The notes: generated by a model not told the origin, from the sequence alone. 64,000 nt of DNA from Firmicutes bacterium HGW-Firmicutes-1 (GCA_002841625.1 PHAG01000001.1:186001-250000); one strand, 5' to 3'. Shown: positions 50,291-59,640, counted from the first letter of the stretch. A program made the numbers and translations.

Positions 50291-51265
50291 CTAAAGTTGC
50301 TTGCGGTTATCAAGCCAGATGGCAAGAATTAAAATCGCGCCTTTCGCTATGTATTGCATATAAACTGAAACACCCAGCAGATTCAAGCAGTTGGACATGA
50401 GTATTACCAACAAAGTACCCAACACAGTACGCAATACGCTTCCTTTTCCACCTACCAGAGTTGTACCGCCGACAACTACCGCAAGTATAGCGTTTGTCTC
50501 ATAACCTTTACCGATGACCGGCGATGCCGTAGTCACGCGTGAAAAAAGTACAATTGCACCAAGAGCAGTCATGAAACCGGAAATCGTATAAATAAATGAG
50601 ATGCTACGATTGATAGGTATACCAGCCAGTCTCGCAGCAGTTTTATTTCCACCAGTCAAACAAATGGCACGCCCCATATATGTCTTGTTTTGAAATATGT
50701 AGAGCACTAAAAGAATACCAAGAAATATAATGAAGGAGACGGATACGAATCCAACATTTCCTGAGCCAATTGCTTTAAAAATAGATGTATCTGCCTCGAG
50801 CCAGCTCATATGCATCGTTGATCCTCCACTTAAAATCAGTGCCAAACCACCGTATACAACACTCATTCCGAAGGTAATAAAAAGCGCCTCAGCCTGGGTC
50901 ATTGCACCACTAATCAGTACCAATAAACTGTTAAAATATCCACAAAAGGCACCAAAACACAAGCCTATAATAAGTGCAGGTATCTGTCCAAGTGGTTCGA
51001 TCAAGGAAATGGTCACCACAGCTATAAGAGAAAGCATGCCCGCCACCGACAAGTCGATAAAACCTCCAATGATTACGAACGTCATACCGAGAGCAACCAT
51101 AATCAACGGTCCAAACTGGCGCATGACATTGGTCATATTTTGAATTGAAAGAAATTTTGGCTCTAAGATTGCAGTAATCAATATCAGTATCCCAATCGCA
51201 ACCAATACCAGATAATCTTTGAATATAGTCTGAATAATTGTTTTTAAGTTCATTTGCTCACTCAT
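50291..51265 (-). CDS. Sugar ABC transporter permease (RbsC type), first
   Basis: 324 residues from the ATG at 51265, with GGGAGG 9 nt upstream; a longer in-frame opening to 51283 would precede the ribosome site. MVALGMTFVIIGGFIDLSVAG and CLTGGNKTAARLAGIPINR are the RbsC/MglC landmarks. The start overlaps the ATPase stop by 8 nt, indicating coupling. Two different permease genes mean a heterodimeric channel, unlike RbsC homodimers. Confidence 0.93.
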   Translation of the reverse strand: MSEQMNLKTIIQTIFKDYLVLVAIGILILITAILEPKFLSIQNMTNVMRQFGPLIMVALGMTFVIIGGFIDLSVAGMLSLIAVVTISLIEPLGQIPALIIGLCFGAFCGYFNSLLVLISGAMTQAEALFITFGMSVVYGGLALILSGGSTMHMSWLEADTSIFKAIGSGNVGFVSVSFIIFLGILLVLYIFQNKTYMGRAICLTGGNKTAARLAGIPINRSISFIYTISGFMTALGAIVLFSRVTTASPVIGKGYETNAILAVVVGGTTLVGGKGSVLRTVLGTLLVILMSNCLNLLGVSVYMQYIAKGAILILAIWLDNRKQL

Positions 51266-52766
51266 GATTAAGTACCTCCCCACTTAGTCCAAGAGCCTTC
51301 TCCATGATCTGGTCTGGTGTATAATTTTGGGGTTCAAATTCACCCGTTATATGCCCGTCGTAGATGGTCAGTACTCGGTTACTCATATTCAGTACCTCTG
51401 GAAGCTCAGAAGATATCAATATAACGGATCCTCCGCTTTCTGCAATCTGCTTCATCAAAAGATAAATCTCATATTTGGCGCCAACATCTATACCCCTTGT
51501 AGGCTCATCCATAATAAGGATACGCGGATTAATTTCTAGCCATCGTCCCACGATGCATTTCTGCTGGTTTCCACCCGAAAGACTTCTGACCTTAGTCTTG
51601 ATAGATGGAGTCTTAATTCCAAGGGATTTCACATGCCGTTCGGCTATGCCCTTTTCGATCGATTTTTTCAAAAAGCCAAACTTAGTCATCTTGTCAAAAC
51701 TTGCCATGGAGATGTTGGCTTCAACTGAGAAAGGAAGCACAAGACCTTGCAGCTTTCGATCCTCTGGAACCAGCGCTATACCGGCCTTCTTTGCGTCTTT
51801 GGGCTTTTTGATTTTAACAAGCTTTCCGTCAATTAGGATTTCGTGGCCCTTTACCTTGTCCGCACCGAATATTGCCCTAACAATCTCGGTTCTTCCAGCG
51901 CCTACGAGTCCAACAAATCCTAAAATCTCACCTTTTTTTAGTTCAAAGGATATATCGTGCAATTTATGAGTATTGAGTGATCGAACCTCCAATAGTGTTT
52001 CGCCTACGCAATTCGGACGCTCGGGATATTCGTTTTCAATTGTACGGCCAACCATCTTCGCAATCATTTCGCTTCGTGTGAACTGCGCAGTAGCCTTAGT
52101 ATCTATCACATTCCCGTCACGCATAATAGTCACTACGTCACAGAAATCAAATATTTCGTCAAGTTTATGACTGATATAGATAATGGTAATACCTTGAGCC
52201 TTAAGATGGTGTATGATCTCAACCAATTCCTTCATTTCGTCAGCAGTCAAACTACTACTTGGCTCATCCATGATAATGAGCTTGGATTCAAATGACAATG
52301 CTTTGGTGATCTCTACCATTTGCTTTTCCGAAACACTCAGTTCATTTACCAACTTGTGAGTGTCGATGTTGCATCCGATACTTGTGAGCAGTTCCTTCGC
52401 CTTTGCATGAGTGCCCTTCATACCATGCATCTCACGAAATCGACCAAGAAAAATGTTTTCGCCGACGCTCATCGTATTTACAAGATTTAATTCTTGATAT
52501 ATAATACTCAGTCCACTTTTCATTGACTGAATGGGAGTTGCATTTTTAATGGTCTCACCGTCGAAAGTGATAGTGCCCGATTCCTTTTGATGTACTCCGG
52601 ACAATATTTTCATAAGCGTCGATTTACCAGCGCCGTTTTCTCCAACGATACCATGTACAATCCCACGCCCGAAGTCAATGGAGACCTGATCCAGTGCCTT
52701 GACTCCCGGAAAGGATTTACTCACATCTTTGATGCTAAGAATAACTTCCTGTTTCATATTTTCCAT
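51258..52766 (-). CDS. Sugar ABC transporter ATP-binding protein (RbsA/MglA type)
   Basis: A 502-residue tandem ATPase. The first domain has Walker A GENGAGKST, signature LSVSEKQMVEI and Walker B LIIMDEPSSSL. The second has a degenerate Walker A (GLVGAGRTEI), signature LSGGNQQK and LIMDEPTRGIDVGAKYEIY, as normal for this family. It powers import of the ligand of the binding protein encoded upstream. AGAGG lies 9 nt before the ATG. Confidence 0.96.
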   Translation of the reverse strand: MENMKQEVILSIKDVSKSFPGVKALDQVSIDFGRGIVHGIVGENGAGKSTLMKILSGVHQKESGTITFDGETIKNATPIQSMKSGLSIIYQELNLVNTMSVGENIFLGRFREMHGMKGTHAKAKELLTSIGCNIDTHKLVNELSVSEKQMVEITKALSFESKLIIMDEPSSSLTADEMKELVEIIHHLKAQGITIIYISHKLDEIFDFCDVVTIMRDGNVIDTKATAQFTRSEMIAKMVGRTIENEYPERPNCVGETLLEVRSLNTHKLHDISFELKKGEILGFVGLVGAGRTEIVRAIFGADKVKGHEILIDGKLVKIKKPKDAKKAGIALVPEDRKLQGLVLPFSVEANISMASFDKMTKFGFLKKSIEKGIAERHVKSLGIKTPSIKTKVRSLSGGNQQKCIVGRWLEINPRILIMDEPTRGIDVGAKYEIYLLMKQIAESGGSVILISSELPEVLNMSNRVLTIYDGHITGEFEPQNYTPDQIMEKALGLSGEVLNHE

Positions 52767-52801
52767 TTGAGTTAACCTCTTTCAAATATAATTTTATTAG
52801 C

Positions 52802-52836
52802 AAAGCTCGTTTCGGCTCAGCACCGAAACGAGCTTT
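52802..52836 (-). terminator. Stable stem-loop between binding-protein and ATPase genes
   Basis: AAAGCTCGTTTCGG (52802-52815) is perfectly complementary to CCGAAACGAGCTTT (52823-52836), a 14-bp stem with a 7-nt loop. No T run follows on the minus strand, so an mRNA-stabilising or partial-terminator role is more likely than full termination. Confidence 0.7.
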
Positions 52837-52861
52837 ATTACAAAATTTTATATTACCACTT

Positions 52862-53854
52862 TTACCACTCAGGAGCTGTAAATGTATCGATATTGCTTAA
52901 GTCAACGATATCTAGTGGAATGAAGTTTTGTGGCTCAACTGTTTCGCCATCAATAACTTTTCTAGCCAACTCGAGTGATTTTTGGCTCATAGTTGTGAAG
53001 TTTTGCATGATAGTAACACTTTGATCGCCTGCTTTTACTTGATCAAAACCAGCTCTACATCCGTCAACTCCTACTATGAATACATTTTCCATACCTGCAG
53101 CTTTTATAGCCTCGATGATACCAGTAGCACCGTTATCCCAATGACAGAATACGCCTTGAATATCATCACCGTTCTTAACGATCATATCTTCCATAATAGC
53201 CATTGCTTCGGAAGTGGACCATGTATTCGTTGCTTTGTAGTCAATAACTTCAATATTGGAGCCTTTAATCGCATTGTTAAAACCGTCATGACGTTTGATT
53301 TGAGCGTCATGGCCTGATTGTCCACCGATCTCAACAATTTTTGCGCCGTCTGGGAACTTATTTAAGAATGCTTGTGCTGATGCTTCACCTGCCATGTTGT
53401 CATTTACGCCTACGAAGAAATCACGCGCGTCTGTTTTACCTTCTGGTAAGTCAGAAGAAAACATTCCTACGACTATGCCCGCTTCCTTTGCTTCTGTTAA
53501 AGCTGGAATGATAGCATTGATATCGTTAGGGTTAACAAAGATCGCTTTTACACCTTGTGCTATGGCGTTTTTAACTGCTTGGGTCTCAGCCTGAGCATCG
53601 CCCTTGGCGTCAAGAATAACCACATCGAAGTTGTAATCTTTTGCATATTGTTGAAACTGTTTTGACGCAAAAGCTTGTGACTCGTTAGCCATGTCGGCAA
53701 CGATAAAGGCAATTTTTTGTAATTCTGAGGTTGACTCTACATTGTCTGTAGCATCAGTTTCAGTAGCAGATTCTTTTGGTGCGGTTTTACCACATCCTAC
53801 CAAACCTACAACTAGGAAAGCTGTCAAAAACATAGCGATAATTTTTTTGTTCAT
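52862..53854 (-). CDS. Sugar ABC transporter substrate-binding lipoprotein (RbsB type)
   Basis: 330 residues from the ATG at 53854 (GGAGG 8 nt upstream). The signal is KKIIAMFLTAFLVVGLVGC, with the lipobox Cys near residue 20. The mature part shows KIAFIVADMANESQAFASKQFQQYAKDY, AIAQGVKAIFVNPND and VFCHWDNGATGIIEAIKAAG, which fit the ribose/galactose group. As the first gene after the promoter at 54086-54114 it would be the most highly expressed. The divergent glycyl-radical genes and ROK kinase are probable users of the imported sugar. Confidence 0.94.
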   Translation of the reverse strand: MNKKIIAMFLTAFLVVGLVGCGKTAPKESATETDATDNVESTSELQKIAFIVADMANESQAFASKQFQQYAKDYNFDVVILDAKGDAQAETQAVKNAIAQGVKAIFVNPNDINAIIPALTEAKEAGIVVGMFSSDLPEGKTDARDFFVGVNDNMAGEASAQAFLNKFPDGAKIVEIGGQSGHDAQIKRHDGFNNAIKGSNIEVIDYKATNTWSTSEAMAIMEDMIVKNGDDIQGVFCHWDNGATGIIEAIKAAGMENVFIVGVDGCRAGFDQVKAGDQSVTIMQNFTTMSQKSLELARKVIDGETVEPQNFIPLDIVDLSNIDTFTAPEW

Positions 53855-54085
53855 TTCTAAATCCTCCACTTTTTTTAAGATTTTGAATTCACAGATTTAT
53901 CTTCAGGCTAAAGTTTGATGTAGTTTAGCCATAGATACAAATTATTAACTGATCAAAGAACAAAAGCCTTGAAAATATGTTGTTAGAAACTATTCTTGTT
54001 ATGTATATTGATTGTTTCTTTTATATGAAGCTATTTATCGTTTCGTATTCCAGCTCATTTACTTCTGAATTACTTGTCTGGACTA

Positions 54086-54114
54086 ATTATATATCACATA
54101 TTTGCAAATTGCAA
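54086..54114 (-). promoter_or_regulatory. Promoter of the sugar ABC operon
   Basis: The minus strand has TTGCAA (54109-54114), 17 nt, TATAAT (54086-54091). The spacer contains TTTGCAAATAT, related to the ATTTGAA motifs at the two plus-strand promoters of this cluster. A 230-nt leader separates it from the first gene; nothing else is recognised in the leader. Confidence 0.65.
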
Positions 54115-54284
54115 TACTAAAATGCGTTATTTGTAAATATTTATCTTTCATATGAAAGTTATAAACATTGCTTTGTAACTAGGTAAAAAAATTTAAATAG
54201 CACTTAAACCTTTTAGAAATAGCATTATTCAGCCTTTTATCTAGGATCACCAAGCAAAAATACATGTTTTTCTACGTAAGTGTA

Positions 54285-54313
54285 TTGCGTTTTATTTGAA
54301 ACTATAATATAAT
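54285..54313 (+). promoter_or_regulatory. Promoter of the cluster 2 deoR gene with operator-like motif
   Basis: TTGCGT (54285-54290), 17 nt, TATAAT (54308-54313). The spacer and -10 carry TTTTATTTGAAACTAT followed by AATATA (54290-54311), which recurs with few changes in the activase promoter (55275-55296). Confidence 0.55.
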
Positions 54314-54393
54314 TATGTGAATATCTTTCAATAATTCGAATGTATTTTTAATTAGCCTTGGTCTATTTATCAGACATTTTGATTAAATCTTAT

Positions 54394-55155
54394 ATGGTTG
54401 GGGATGATTTTTTGAACGAAAGACAACTCGCAATATTAAATATGGTTTCTAATGCTCCCAAAATCAACGTATCTAGCTTATCCAAAGAACTCGGTGTATC
54501 TCAGGTAACCATCAGACAAGACCTCAGAACCCTTGAGAACAACGGGATGTTAAAGCGGTTTCACGGAGGGGCAATGCCTGTTTCTGATGATGACATGATG
54601 AAAAGGCTATCATTTAATTTCGAAGTAAAAACCGCAATCGCACAGGAAGCTGCTTCACTTGTAAGTAACGGTGAAACTGTTTTAATTGAATCAGGCTCAA
54701 CAAATGTACTTTTGGCGGTTGAACTAGCAAAGAAGAATAACATTACAATAATAACCAACTCGGCCTTTATTAGTAGGTATATCAGCGGCATAAACAACAT
54801 CAAGATCATATTGCTTGGTGGCGACTACCAACACGAGTCAGAAGTATTGGTCGGCCCCCTTACTAGGAAATGCTTAAAGGAATTTCATGTCGATAAGGTT
54901 TTTATTGGAGTTGACGGTTTCAGCCCAAGTACAGGTTTCACTTGCGTTAACCTTATGAGAGCAGAAGTTGCCCATGCGATGGCCGAACAAGCCGACAAGG
55001 TAATCGTAGTTACTGATTCATCCAAGTTTAACATGCTTGGTGTCGCTAGCCAGCTTCAAGCCGAAGATGTGGACATAGTAATAACTGATACCAATATTTC
55101 TGCGAAGGATTTAGAAATATTAAAGAGTTTCGATATCGAAGTTAGATCTGTTTAA
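54394..55155 (+). CDS. DeoR family transcriptional repressor, cluster 2
   Basis: About 253 residues. HTH: INVSSLSKELGVSQVTIRQDLRTLENNGMLKRFHGGAM. Effector domain: TVLIESGSTNVLLAVEL, IILLGGDYQHESEVLVG, DKVFIGVDGFSPSTGF and VIVVTDSSKFNMLG. The start is uncertain: ATG 54394 lacks a clear ribosome site, TTG 54412 has GGGG 8 nt upstream and would give LNERQLAIL, a common DeoR opening, and a TTG at 54358 is also in frame. It is divergent from the ABC operon and upstream of activase and glycyl-radical enzyme, so it probably regulates the whole cluster. Confidence 0.9.
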   Translation: MVGDDFLNERQLAILNMVSNAPKINVSSLSKELGVSQVTIRQDLRTLENNGMLKRFHGGAMPVSDDDMMKRLSFNFEVKTAIAQEAASLVSNGETVLIESGSTNVLLAVELAKKNNITIITNSAFISRYISGINNIKIILLGGDYQHESEVLVGPLTRKCLKEFHVDKVFIGVDGFSPSTGFTCVNLMRAEVAHAMAEQADKVIVVTDSSKFNMLGVASQLQAEDVDIVITDTNISAKDLEILKSFDIEVRSV

Positions 55156-55159
55156 TTTT

Positions 55160-55219
55160 AAAAGAAACAAAAGAGAAAACGGAAGCCCCATAGGCATCCG
55201 TTTTTCTTTTGTTTCTTTT
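55160..55219 (+). terminator. Long rho-independent terminator after deoR
   Basis: A stem of over 20 bp (AAAAGAAACAAAAG from 55160, ACGGA...TCCGT at the tip, CTTTTGTTTCTTTT to 55219) followed by T's separates deoR from the activase operon. Confidence 0.85.
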
Positions 55220-55268
55220 TACTTGCAAACACGAGTTCGAAGACCTTCTATTTTCACTTGAAGTTTGG

Positions 55269-55297
55269 TTGACTTTCATTTGAATCTATGATAAATT
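55269..55297 (+). promoter_or_regulatory. Promoter of the activase-GRE-ROK operon
   Basis: TTGACT (55269-55274), 17 nt, TAAATT (55292-55297). The spacer TTCATTTGAATCTATGA repeats the motif found at the deoR promoter (54290-54311). Confidence 0.6.
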
Positions 55298-55350
55298 ATT
55301 ATTATATCAAATATATTTTCTATCATAAATCGAACACGGGGAATAAAAAA

Positions 55351-56241
55351 ATGATTTTTAACATCCAAAGGTTTTCAACACACGATGGTAAAGGAATAAG
55401 AACAAACATTTTTTTCAAGGGTTGTCCACTAAGATGCAAATGGTGTAATAATCCAGAAAGCCAGAATTTACAAACAGAGATTTTTTTCACTCCAAGCAAG
55501 TGCATCCTTTGTCTTGAGTGTGTCAAACTTTCGAAGAACAATGAATTTTCCTTGGAAAACGAGAAAATCACAATCAACAGGGATTCAATAAATTCCCCGG
55601 TGATTTTCAAGGATATTTGTCCATCAAAGGCAATTGAAATTATTGGAAACGAAACTGCCCTCGAAAAAATATTAGAAGAAGTTTTAAAAGACCTTCCTTT
55701 TTACAATAACAGTGACGGCGGTGTAACAGTAACAGGAGGAGAAGCTTTCCTTCAGCCCGATCTTCTTGAAGATATCACAAAAGCACTAAAGAAACTCAAT
55801 ATAAATATTTCCGCTGAAACCTGTCTTGATGTACCTTGGAATAACATCAAAAGATCTGCCGGAAATATAGATGTTTTTTTGGCTGACTTAAAGCACATCG
55901 ATCCTTTAAAGTTTAAGGAATTTACAGACGGAGATTTGGACCAAGTATTGTCAAACTTCAGAGAACTGGAACGATTAGGATCAGTTGTAATCGTTAGAAT
56001 TCCAGTAATTAATGGATTTAATGCTACCGAAGACGAAATGCATTCCATCCTAGATTTTGCAGCAGGATTAACAAATGTATCTGAAGTTCATCTTCTTCCC
56101 TATCACAGTCTTGGCACCGGTAAGTACACTTTATTAGGAAGGAATTATGATCTACATAATGCTTCAGTTGATGAAGGTTTCATGAACAATTTTATTGATT
56201 ATGCAAAAAAATTAGGACTTAACGCAAATATAGGAGGTTAA
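55351..56241 (+). CDS. Glycyl-radical enzyme activase (radical SAM), cluster 2
   Basis: 296 residues from the ATG at 55351 (GGGG 9 nt upstream; the longer in-frame opening lies in the promoter). The SAM-cluster site is FKGCPLRCKWCNNPES. The auxiliary segment has CILCLEC and, about 40 residues later, ICPSKAIE: four Cys, hence one auxiliary 4Fe-4S cluster instead of the usual two. GGVTVTGGEAFLQ and LLPYHSLGTGKY follow. It activates the enzyme encoded 2 nt downstream; the order activase then enzyme is the reverse of cluster 1. Confidence 0.93.
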   Translation: MIFNIQRFSTHDGKGIRTNIFFKGCPLRCKWCNNPESQNLQTEIFFTPSKCILCLECVKLSKNNEFSLENEKITINRDSINSPVIFKDICPSKAIEIIGNETALEKILEEVLKDLPFYNNSDGGVTVTGGEAFLQPDLLEDITKALKKLNINISAETCLDVPWNNIKRSAGNIDVFLADLKHIDPLKFKEFTDGDLDQVLSNFRELERLGSVVIVRIPVINGFNATEDEMHSILDFAAGLTNVSEVHLLPYHSLGTGKYTLLGRNYDLHNASVDEGFMNNFIDYAKKLGLNANIGG

Positions 56242-56243
56242 TC

Positions 56244-58658
56244 ATGATAAATACAGAAAACAATCCAGTTTATTCTGACAGAATAAAAAAATTGAGGGAC
56301 CGGGTCCTCGATACCAAACCTTCAGTTTGCACAGAAAGAGCCCACTTTTATACTAAAATGTATAAAAAATATGAGGCAATGCCAGTTCCCGTAAAACGTG
56401 CTCTTGCACTTGAAGAAACGTTAAAAAATATGAGCATTTATATTGATGAAGGAGAACTCATAGTAGGAAATCACTCCTCGATGCTAAACGGGGCACCCTT
56501 CTTTCCTGAATATGCTGTCGAATGGATGCTCAAAGAGCTTGATGAGTTTAATAAAAGACCAGGTGATGCCTTCTATCTTACAGAAAAAACAAAAGAAGAA
56601 ATAAGAAACATTTGTCCTTTTTGGGAAGGTAGAACAACTTTAGATAAGGGATATGCATTGATGCCTGAGGAATATAAAGAAGTCCACAGCACAGGAATTA
56701 TCCGCGCTGAAGGTAATTTAACTTCAGGAGATGCACATATAGCCGTTAATAACGAAAAAATACTAGCCCTTGGATTAAATGGATATCTTGACAAAGTATC
56801 TCTTTACAGAAATAACCTTGAATTAACTGACTACACTGATCTAAAGAAGGAACAGTTTTATAAATCTTTAACAATAGCTTTACAAGCGCTTCAAGCGTTC
56901 ATTAAACGATTCGAAAACCTTTCATTTGAGCTCAGTAAAACAGAATCGGATTCAAAAAGAAAACTGGAGTTACTTAAAATCAGCGAAAACTGCAGTTACA
57001 TATCCGAAAAGCCACCAAAAGACTTTTATCAGGCTCTTCAACTCGTTTATTTTGTACAACTAGTACTTCAGATTGAAAGCAACGGCCATTCTGTTTCATT
57101 CGGCAGAATGGATCAATACTTATATAAATTCTACAAAAAAGATATAGATGCTAGTTCAATCACGAAAGCATTTGCAACGGAACTTTTAGAAAGTACCTGG
57201 GTTAAACTAATGTCTATTAAAAAAATTCGCTCCTGGTCTCATACAAAATTTTCCGCAGGAGGACCGTTATATCAAAATGTAACAATCGGCGGTCAAACTA
57301 CAAGTGGAGAGGATGCAGTAAATGAATTGAGTATTATTATTTTAAGATCTGTTGGAAATACAAAGTTAACTCAGCCTAACCTCTCAGTCAGATTTCACAA
57401 AAATTTAAGCCAAGACTTCATGCTTGAATGTATGAAGATCATCGAAAAAGGTTTTGGAATGCCAGCATTCAATAATGACGAAATAGTAATACCCCAATTA
57501 ATAAAGCTTGGTGTTGAAAAAGATGATGCTTATAATTATTCAGCTATTGGCTGCATAGAGGTAGCCGTTCCTGGAAAATGGGGTTACCGATGTACCGGAA
57601 TGAGCTTCCTCAACTTTATGAGAGTTTTCATGGCTTCAATTAATGACGGTGTTGATAATATGTCCGGAAAAGTTTTTCGCAAAGGCAAAGGAAAACTGAA
57701 TGATTTTAAATCCTTTGAAGAATTAATGGATGCCTGGAAGTATCAAATAGAATATTATGCCAAAGCAACCGTTGCCATCGATACTGCTGTTGATACTGTT
57801 CTCGAGGAAAATGTACCAGATATACTCTGCTCCACCTTCGTAGACGACTGCATTAGCACAGGTAAATTCATTAAAGAAGGCGGCAGTAAATATGATTTCA
57901 TTTCAGGATTACAGGTTGGAATAGCCAACCTTGGCAATTCACTTGCCGCAATCAAAAAACTTGTTTTTGAAGAAAAAAGAATATCAAGCTCCGAGTTAAC
58001 AGATGCCCTTGAAAATAACTTCGAAGGCATACAAGGCGAAAAAATAAGGCAAATACTGCTTAATTACGCACCTAAATTTGGTAATGACGATAACTACGTG
58101 GATTTGCTAATAAAAGATGCGTACATGGACTTCATCAACGAATTAGAAAAATACCATACGACAAGATATAGAAGAGGACCGATTGGATGTAAGTATTATG
58201 CCGGAACCTCAAGCATTTCCTCAAATGTTCCTTCGGGTGCAGTGGTCAAAGCAACTCCTGATGGTAGAAAGGCATTTACACCTCTAGCTGAGGGTAGCTC
58301 TCCTTCATCTGGAACAGATGTTTTAGGTCCAACAGCAGTGTTTAATTCTATCTCAAAATTACCAGTAGAAAAGATTCTTGGTGGTATTTTGTTAAATCAA
58401 AAACTGAATCCACAGTCATTAAAAAGCGAAAGTGATAAAAATAAGCTGATTTCAATGTTGAGAACATTTTTTACAGATTTAAAAGGTTGGCATGTCCAGT
58501 ACAATATCGTTTCAAGAGAGACCCTTTTAGATGCTCAAAAAAATCCCGAACAATACAGGGATCTCATTATCAGGGTAGCTGGTTATTCTGCCTTTTTCAA
58601 TACACTGTCTCCCGATACTCAGGATGACATAATAGCAAGAACCGAACATTCATTATAA
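56244..58658 (+). CDS. Glycyl-radical enzyme, PflD/dehydratase class (cluster 2)
   Basis: An 804-residue enzyme. The radical Gly is in IIRVAGYSAFF (Gly780) and the active Cys in AIGCIEVAVPGKWGYR (Cys437) with Glu439: the Cys-x-Glu arrangement of dehydratases and lyases. Like cluster 1 it has the GELIVGNHSS entry motif. The family ranges from glycerol dehydratase to hydroxyproline dehydratase and sulfite lyases; key substrate residues cannot be assigned by eye. The context (sugar ABC importer, ROK kinase, DeoR) points to a sugar or polyol. AGGAGG at the end of the activase gene serves this start. Confidence 0.92.
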   Translation: MINTENNPVYSDRIKKLRDRVLDTKPSVCTERAHFYTKMYKKYEAMPVPVKRALALEETLKNMSIYIDEGELIVGNHSSMLNGAPFFPEYAVEWMLKELDEFNKRPGDAFYLTEKTKEEIRNICPFWEGRTTLDKGYALMPEEYKEVHSTGIIRAEGNLTSGDAHIAVNNEKILALGLNGYLDKVSLYRNNLELTDYTDLKKEQFYKSLTIALQALQAFIKRFENLSFELSKTESDSKRKLELLKISENCSYISEKPPKDFYQALQLVYFVQLVLQIESNGHSVSFGRMDQYLYKFYKKDIDASSITKAFATELLESTWVKLMSIKKIRSWSHTKFSAGGPLYQNVTIGGQTTSGEDAVNELSIIILRSVGNTKLTQPNLSVRFHKNLSQDFMLECMKIIEKGFGMPAFNNDEIVIPQLIKLGVEKDDAYNYSAIGCIEVAVPGKWGYRCTGMSFLNFMRVFMASINDGVDNMSGKVFRKGKGKLNDFKSFEELMDAWKYQIEYYAKATVAIDTAVDTVLEENVPDILCSTFVDDCISTGKFIKEGGSKYDFISGLQVGIANLGNSLAAIKKLVFEEKRISSSELTDALENNFEGIQGEKIRQILLNYAPKFGNDDNYVDLLIKDAYMDFINELEKYHTTRYRRGPIGCKYYAGTSSISSNVPSGAVVKATPDGRKAFTPLAEGSSPSSGTDVLGPTAVFNSISKLPVEKILGGILLNQKLNPQSLKSESDKNKLISMLRTFFTDLKGWHVQYNIVSRETLLDAQKNPEQYRDLIIRVAGYSAFFNTLSPDTQDDIIARTEHSL

Positions 58659-58671
58659 AAGGAGATTATTT

Positions 58672-59640
58672 ATGGAAAAGCTTCTCTGTGGAGTAGATTT
58701 AGGTGGTACCAAGCTTTCAGCAGGATTAGTTACTTTAGACGGAACAATTGTCGACGAGATATGCACCTATGACCATACTCAAAAAGATAGTGATGGTATT
58801 GTAATGGATATTGTGGCATTGGTAAATTCTCTTTTGGAAAAGAACTCACTTACAGAAGACAACCTACTTGGATTGGGCGTTGGCTTCGCTGGACACGTCA
58901 GATATAAGGATGGAACTACCATTACCACAAGCAATCTGACTGCTGGCTTCAAAAACTATCCTTTCAAAGCAAATATTCAAAAACACTTTAATACTATAAA
59001 AGTTTTTGTTGATAATGATGCCAACGCACAAACCTTCGCGGAATACAAGTATGGAGCTGGCAAAGGATATGAAGATATGATCTTTATGACCATAAGCACA
59101 GGGATTGGCGCTGGAATCATAAGTAACGGAAAACTCCTTCGCGGAATCACAGGTACTGCAGGAGAGGTTGGGCATACAATTATAAGACCAGAATCTGATC
59201 GAAAATGCGGCTGTGGCAATTATGGTTGCCTAATGACTCAAGCTTGTGGACTTTTTCTAGCTGACATCGCAATTGATAAAATCAATGTAGGAATAAAAAG
59301 CAGCCTTGGAATAACCATAGAAAATGCCCACGAAAAAATAAATGGCGTTACCGTAAAAACGGGCCTCGATGAAGGAGATGAACTCTCCAAAGCGATCGTA
59401 TTTGAAAGTGCTGATTCCATTGCCATAGCGTTGTATAACCTTTTTCAATTATACAATCCACCGATCATAGTATTAGGCGGAGGACTTGTTAACTGGGGCT
59501 CCCTCTATATTGACCGGATTCGCGAAAAATTTCACTTACTCGCAAAAGATATGCTTATTGATGAGATTAAAATTGAGTATACAGCAATTGGAAAAAACGC
59601 TGGTATCATTGGCGCAGCTTCCCTTCCATTGGAGGCTTAA
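58672..59640 (+). CDS. ROK family sugar kinase
   Basis: 322 residues. ATP site GVDLGGTKLSAGL at the N-terminus, catalytic Asp in FVDNDANAQTFAE, the ROK GAGIISNGKLLRG and GEVGHT motifs, and the zinc-binding CGCGNYGCL. The family phosphorylates glucose, fructose, allose, N-acetylmannosamine and similar sugars. It is third in the operon, 13 nt after the glycyl-radical gene, and probably phosphorylates the imported sugar or the radical enzyme's product. Confidence 0.94.
   Translation: MEKLLCGVDLGGTKLSAGLVTLDGTIVDEICTYDHTQKDSDGIVMDIVALVNSLLEKNSLTEDNLLGLGVGFAGHVRYKDGTTITTSNLTAGFKNYPFKANIQKHFNTIKVFVDNDANAQTFAEYKYGAGKGYEDMIFMTISTGIGAGIISNGKLLRGITGTAGEVGHTIIRPESDRKCGCGNYGCLMTQACGLFLADIAIDKINVGIKSSLGITIENAHEKINGVTVKTGLDEGDELSKAIVFESADSIAIALYNLFQLYNPPIIVLGGGLVNWGSLYIDRIREKFHLLAKDMLIDEIKIEYTAIGKNAGIIGAASLPLEA

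Noticed and set aside
51475-51969. 164-codon plus-strand frame opposite the sugar ABC ATPase
   Set aside because: Antisense shadow in a GC-richer gene, where random open frames are longer.
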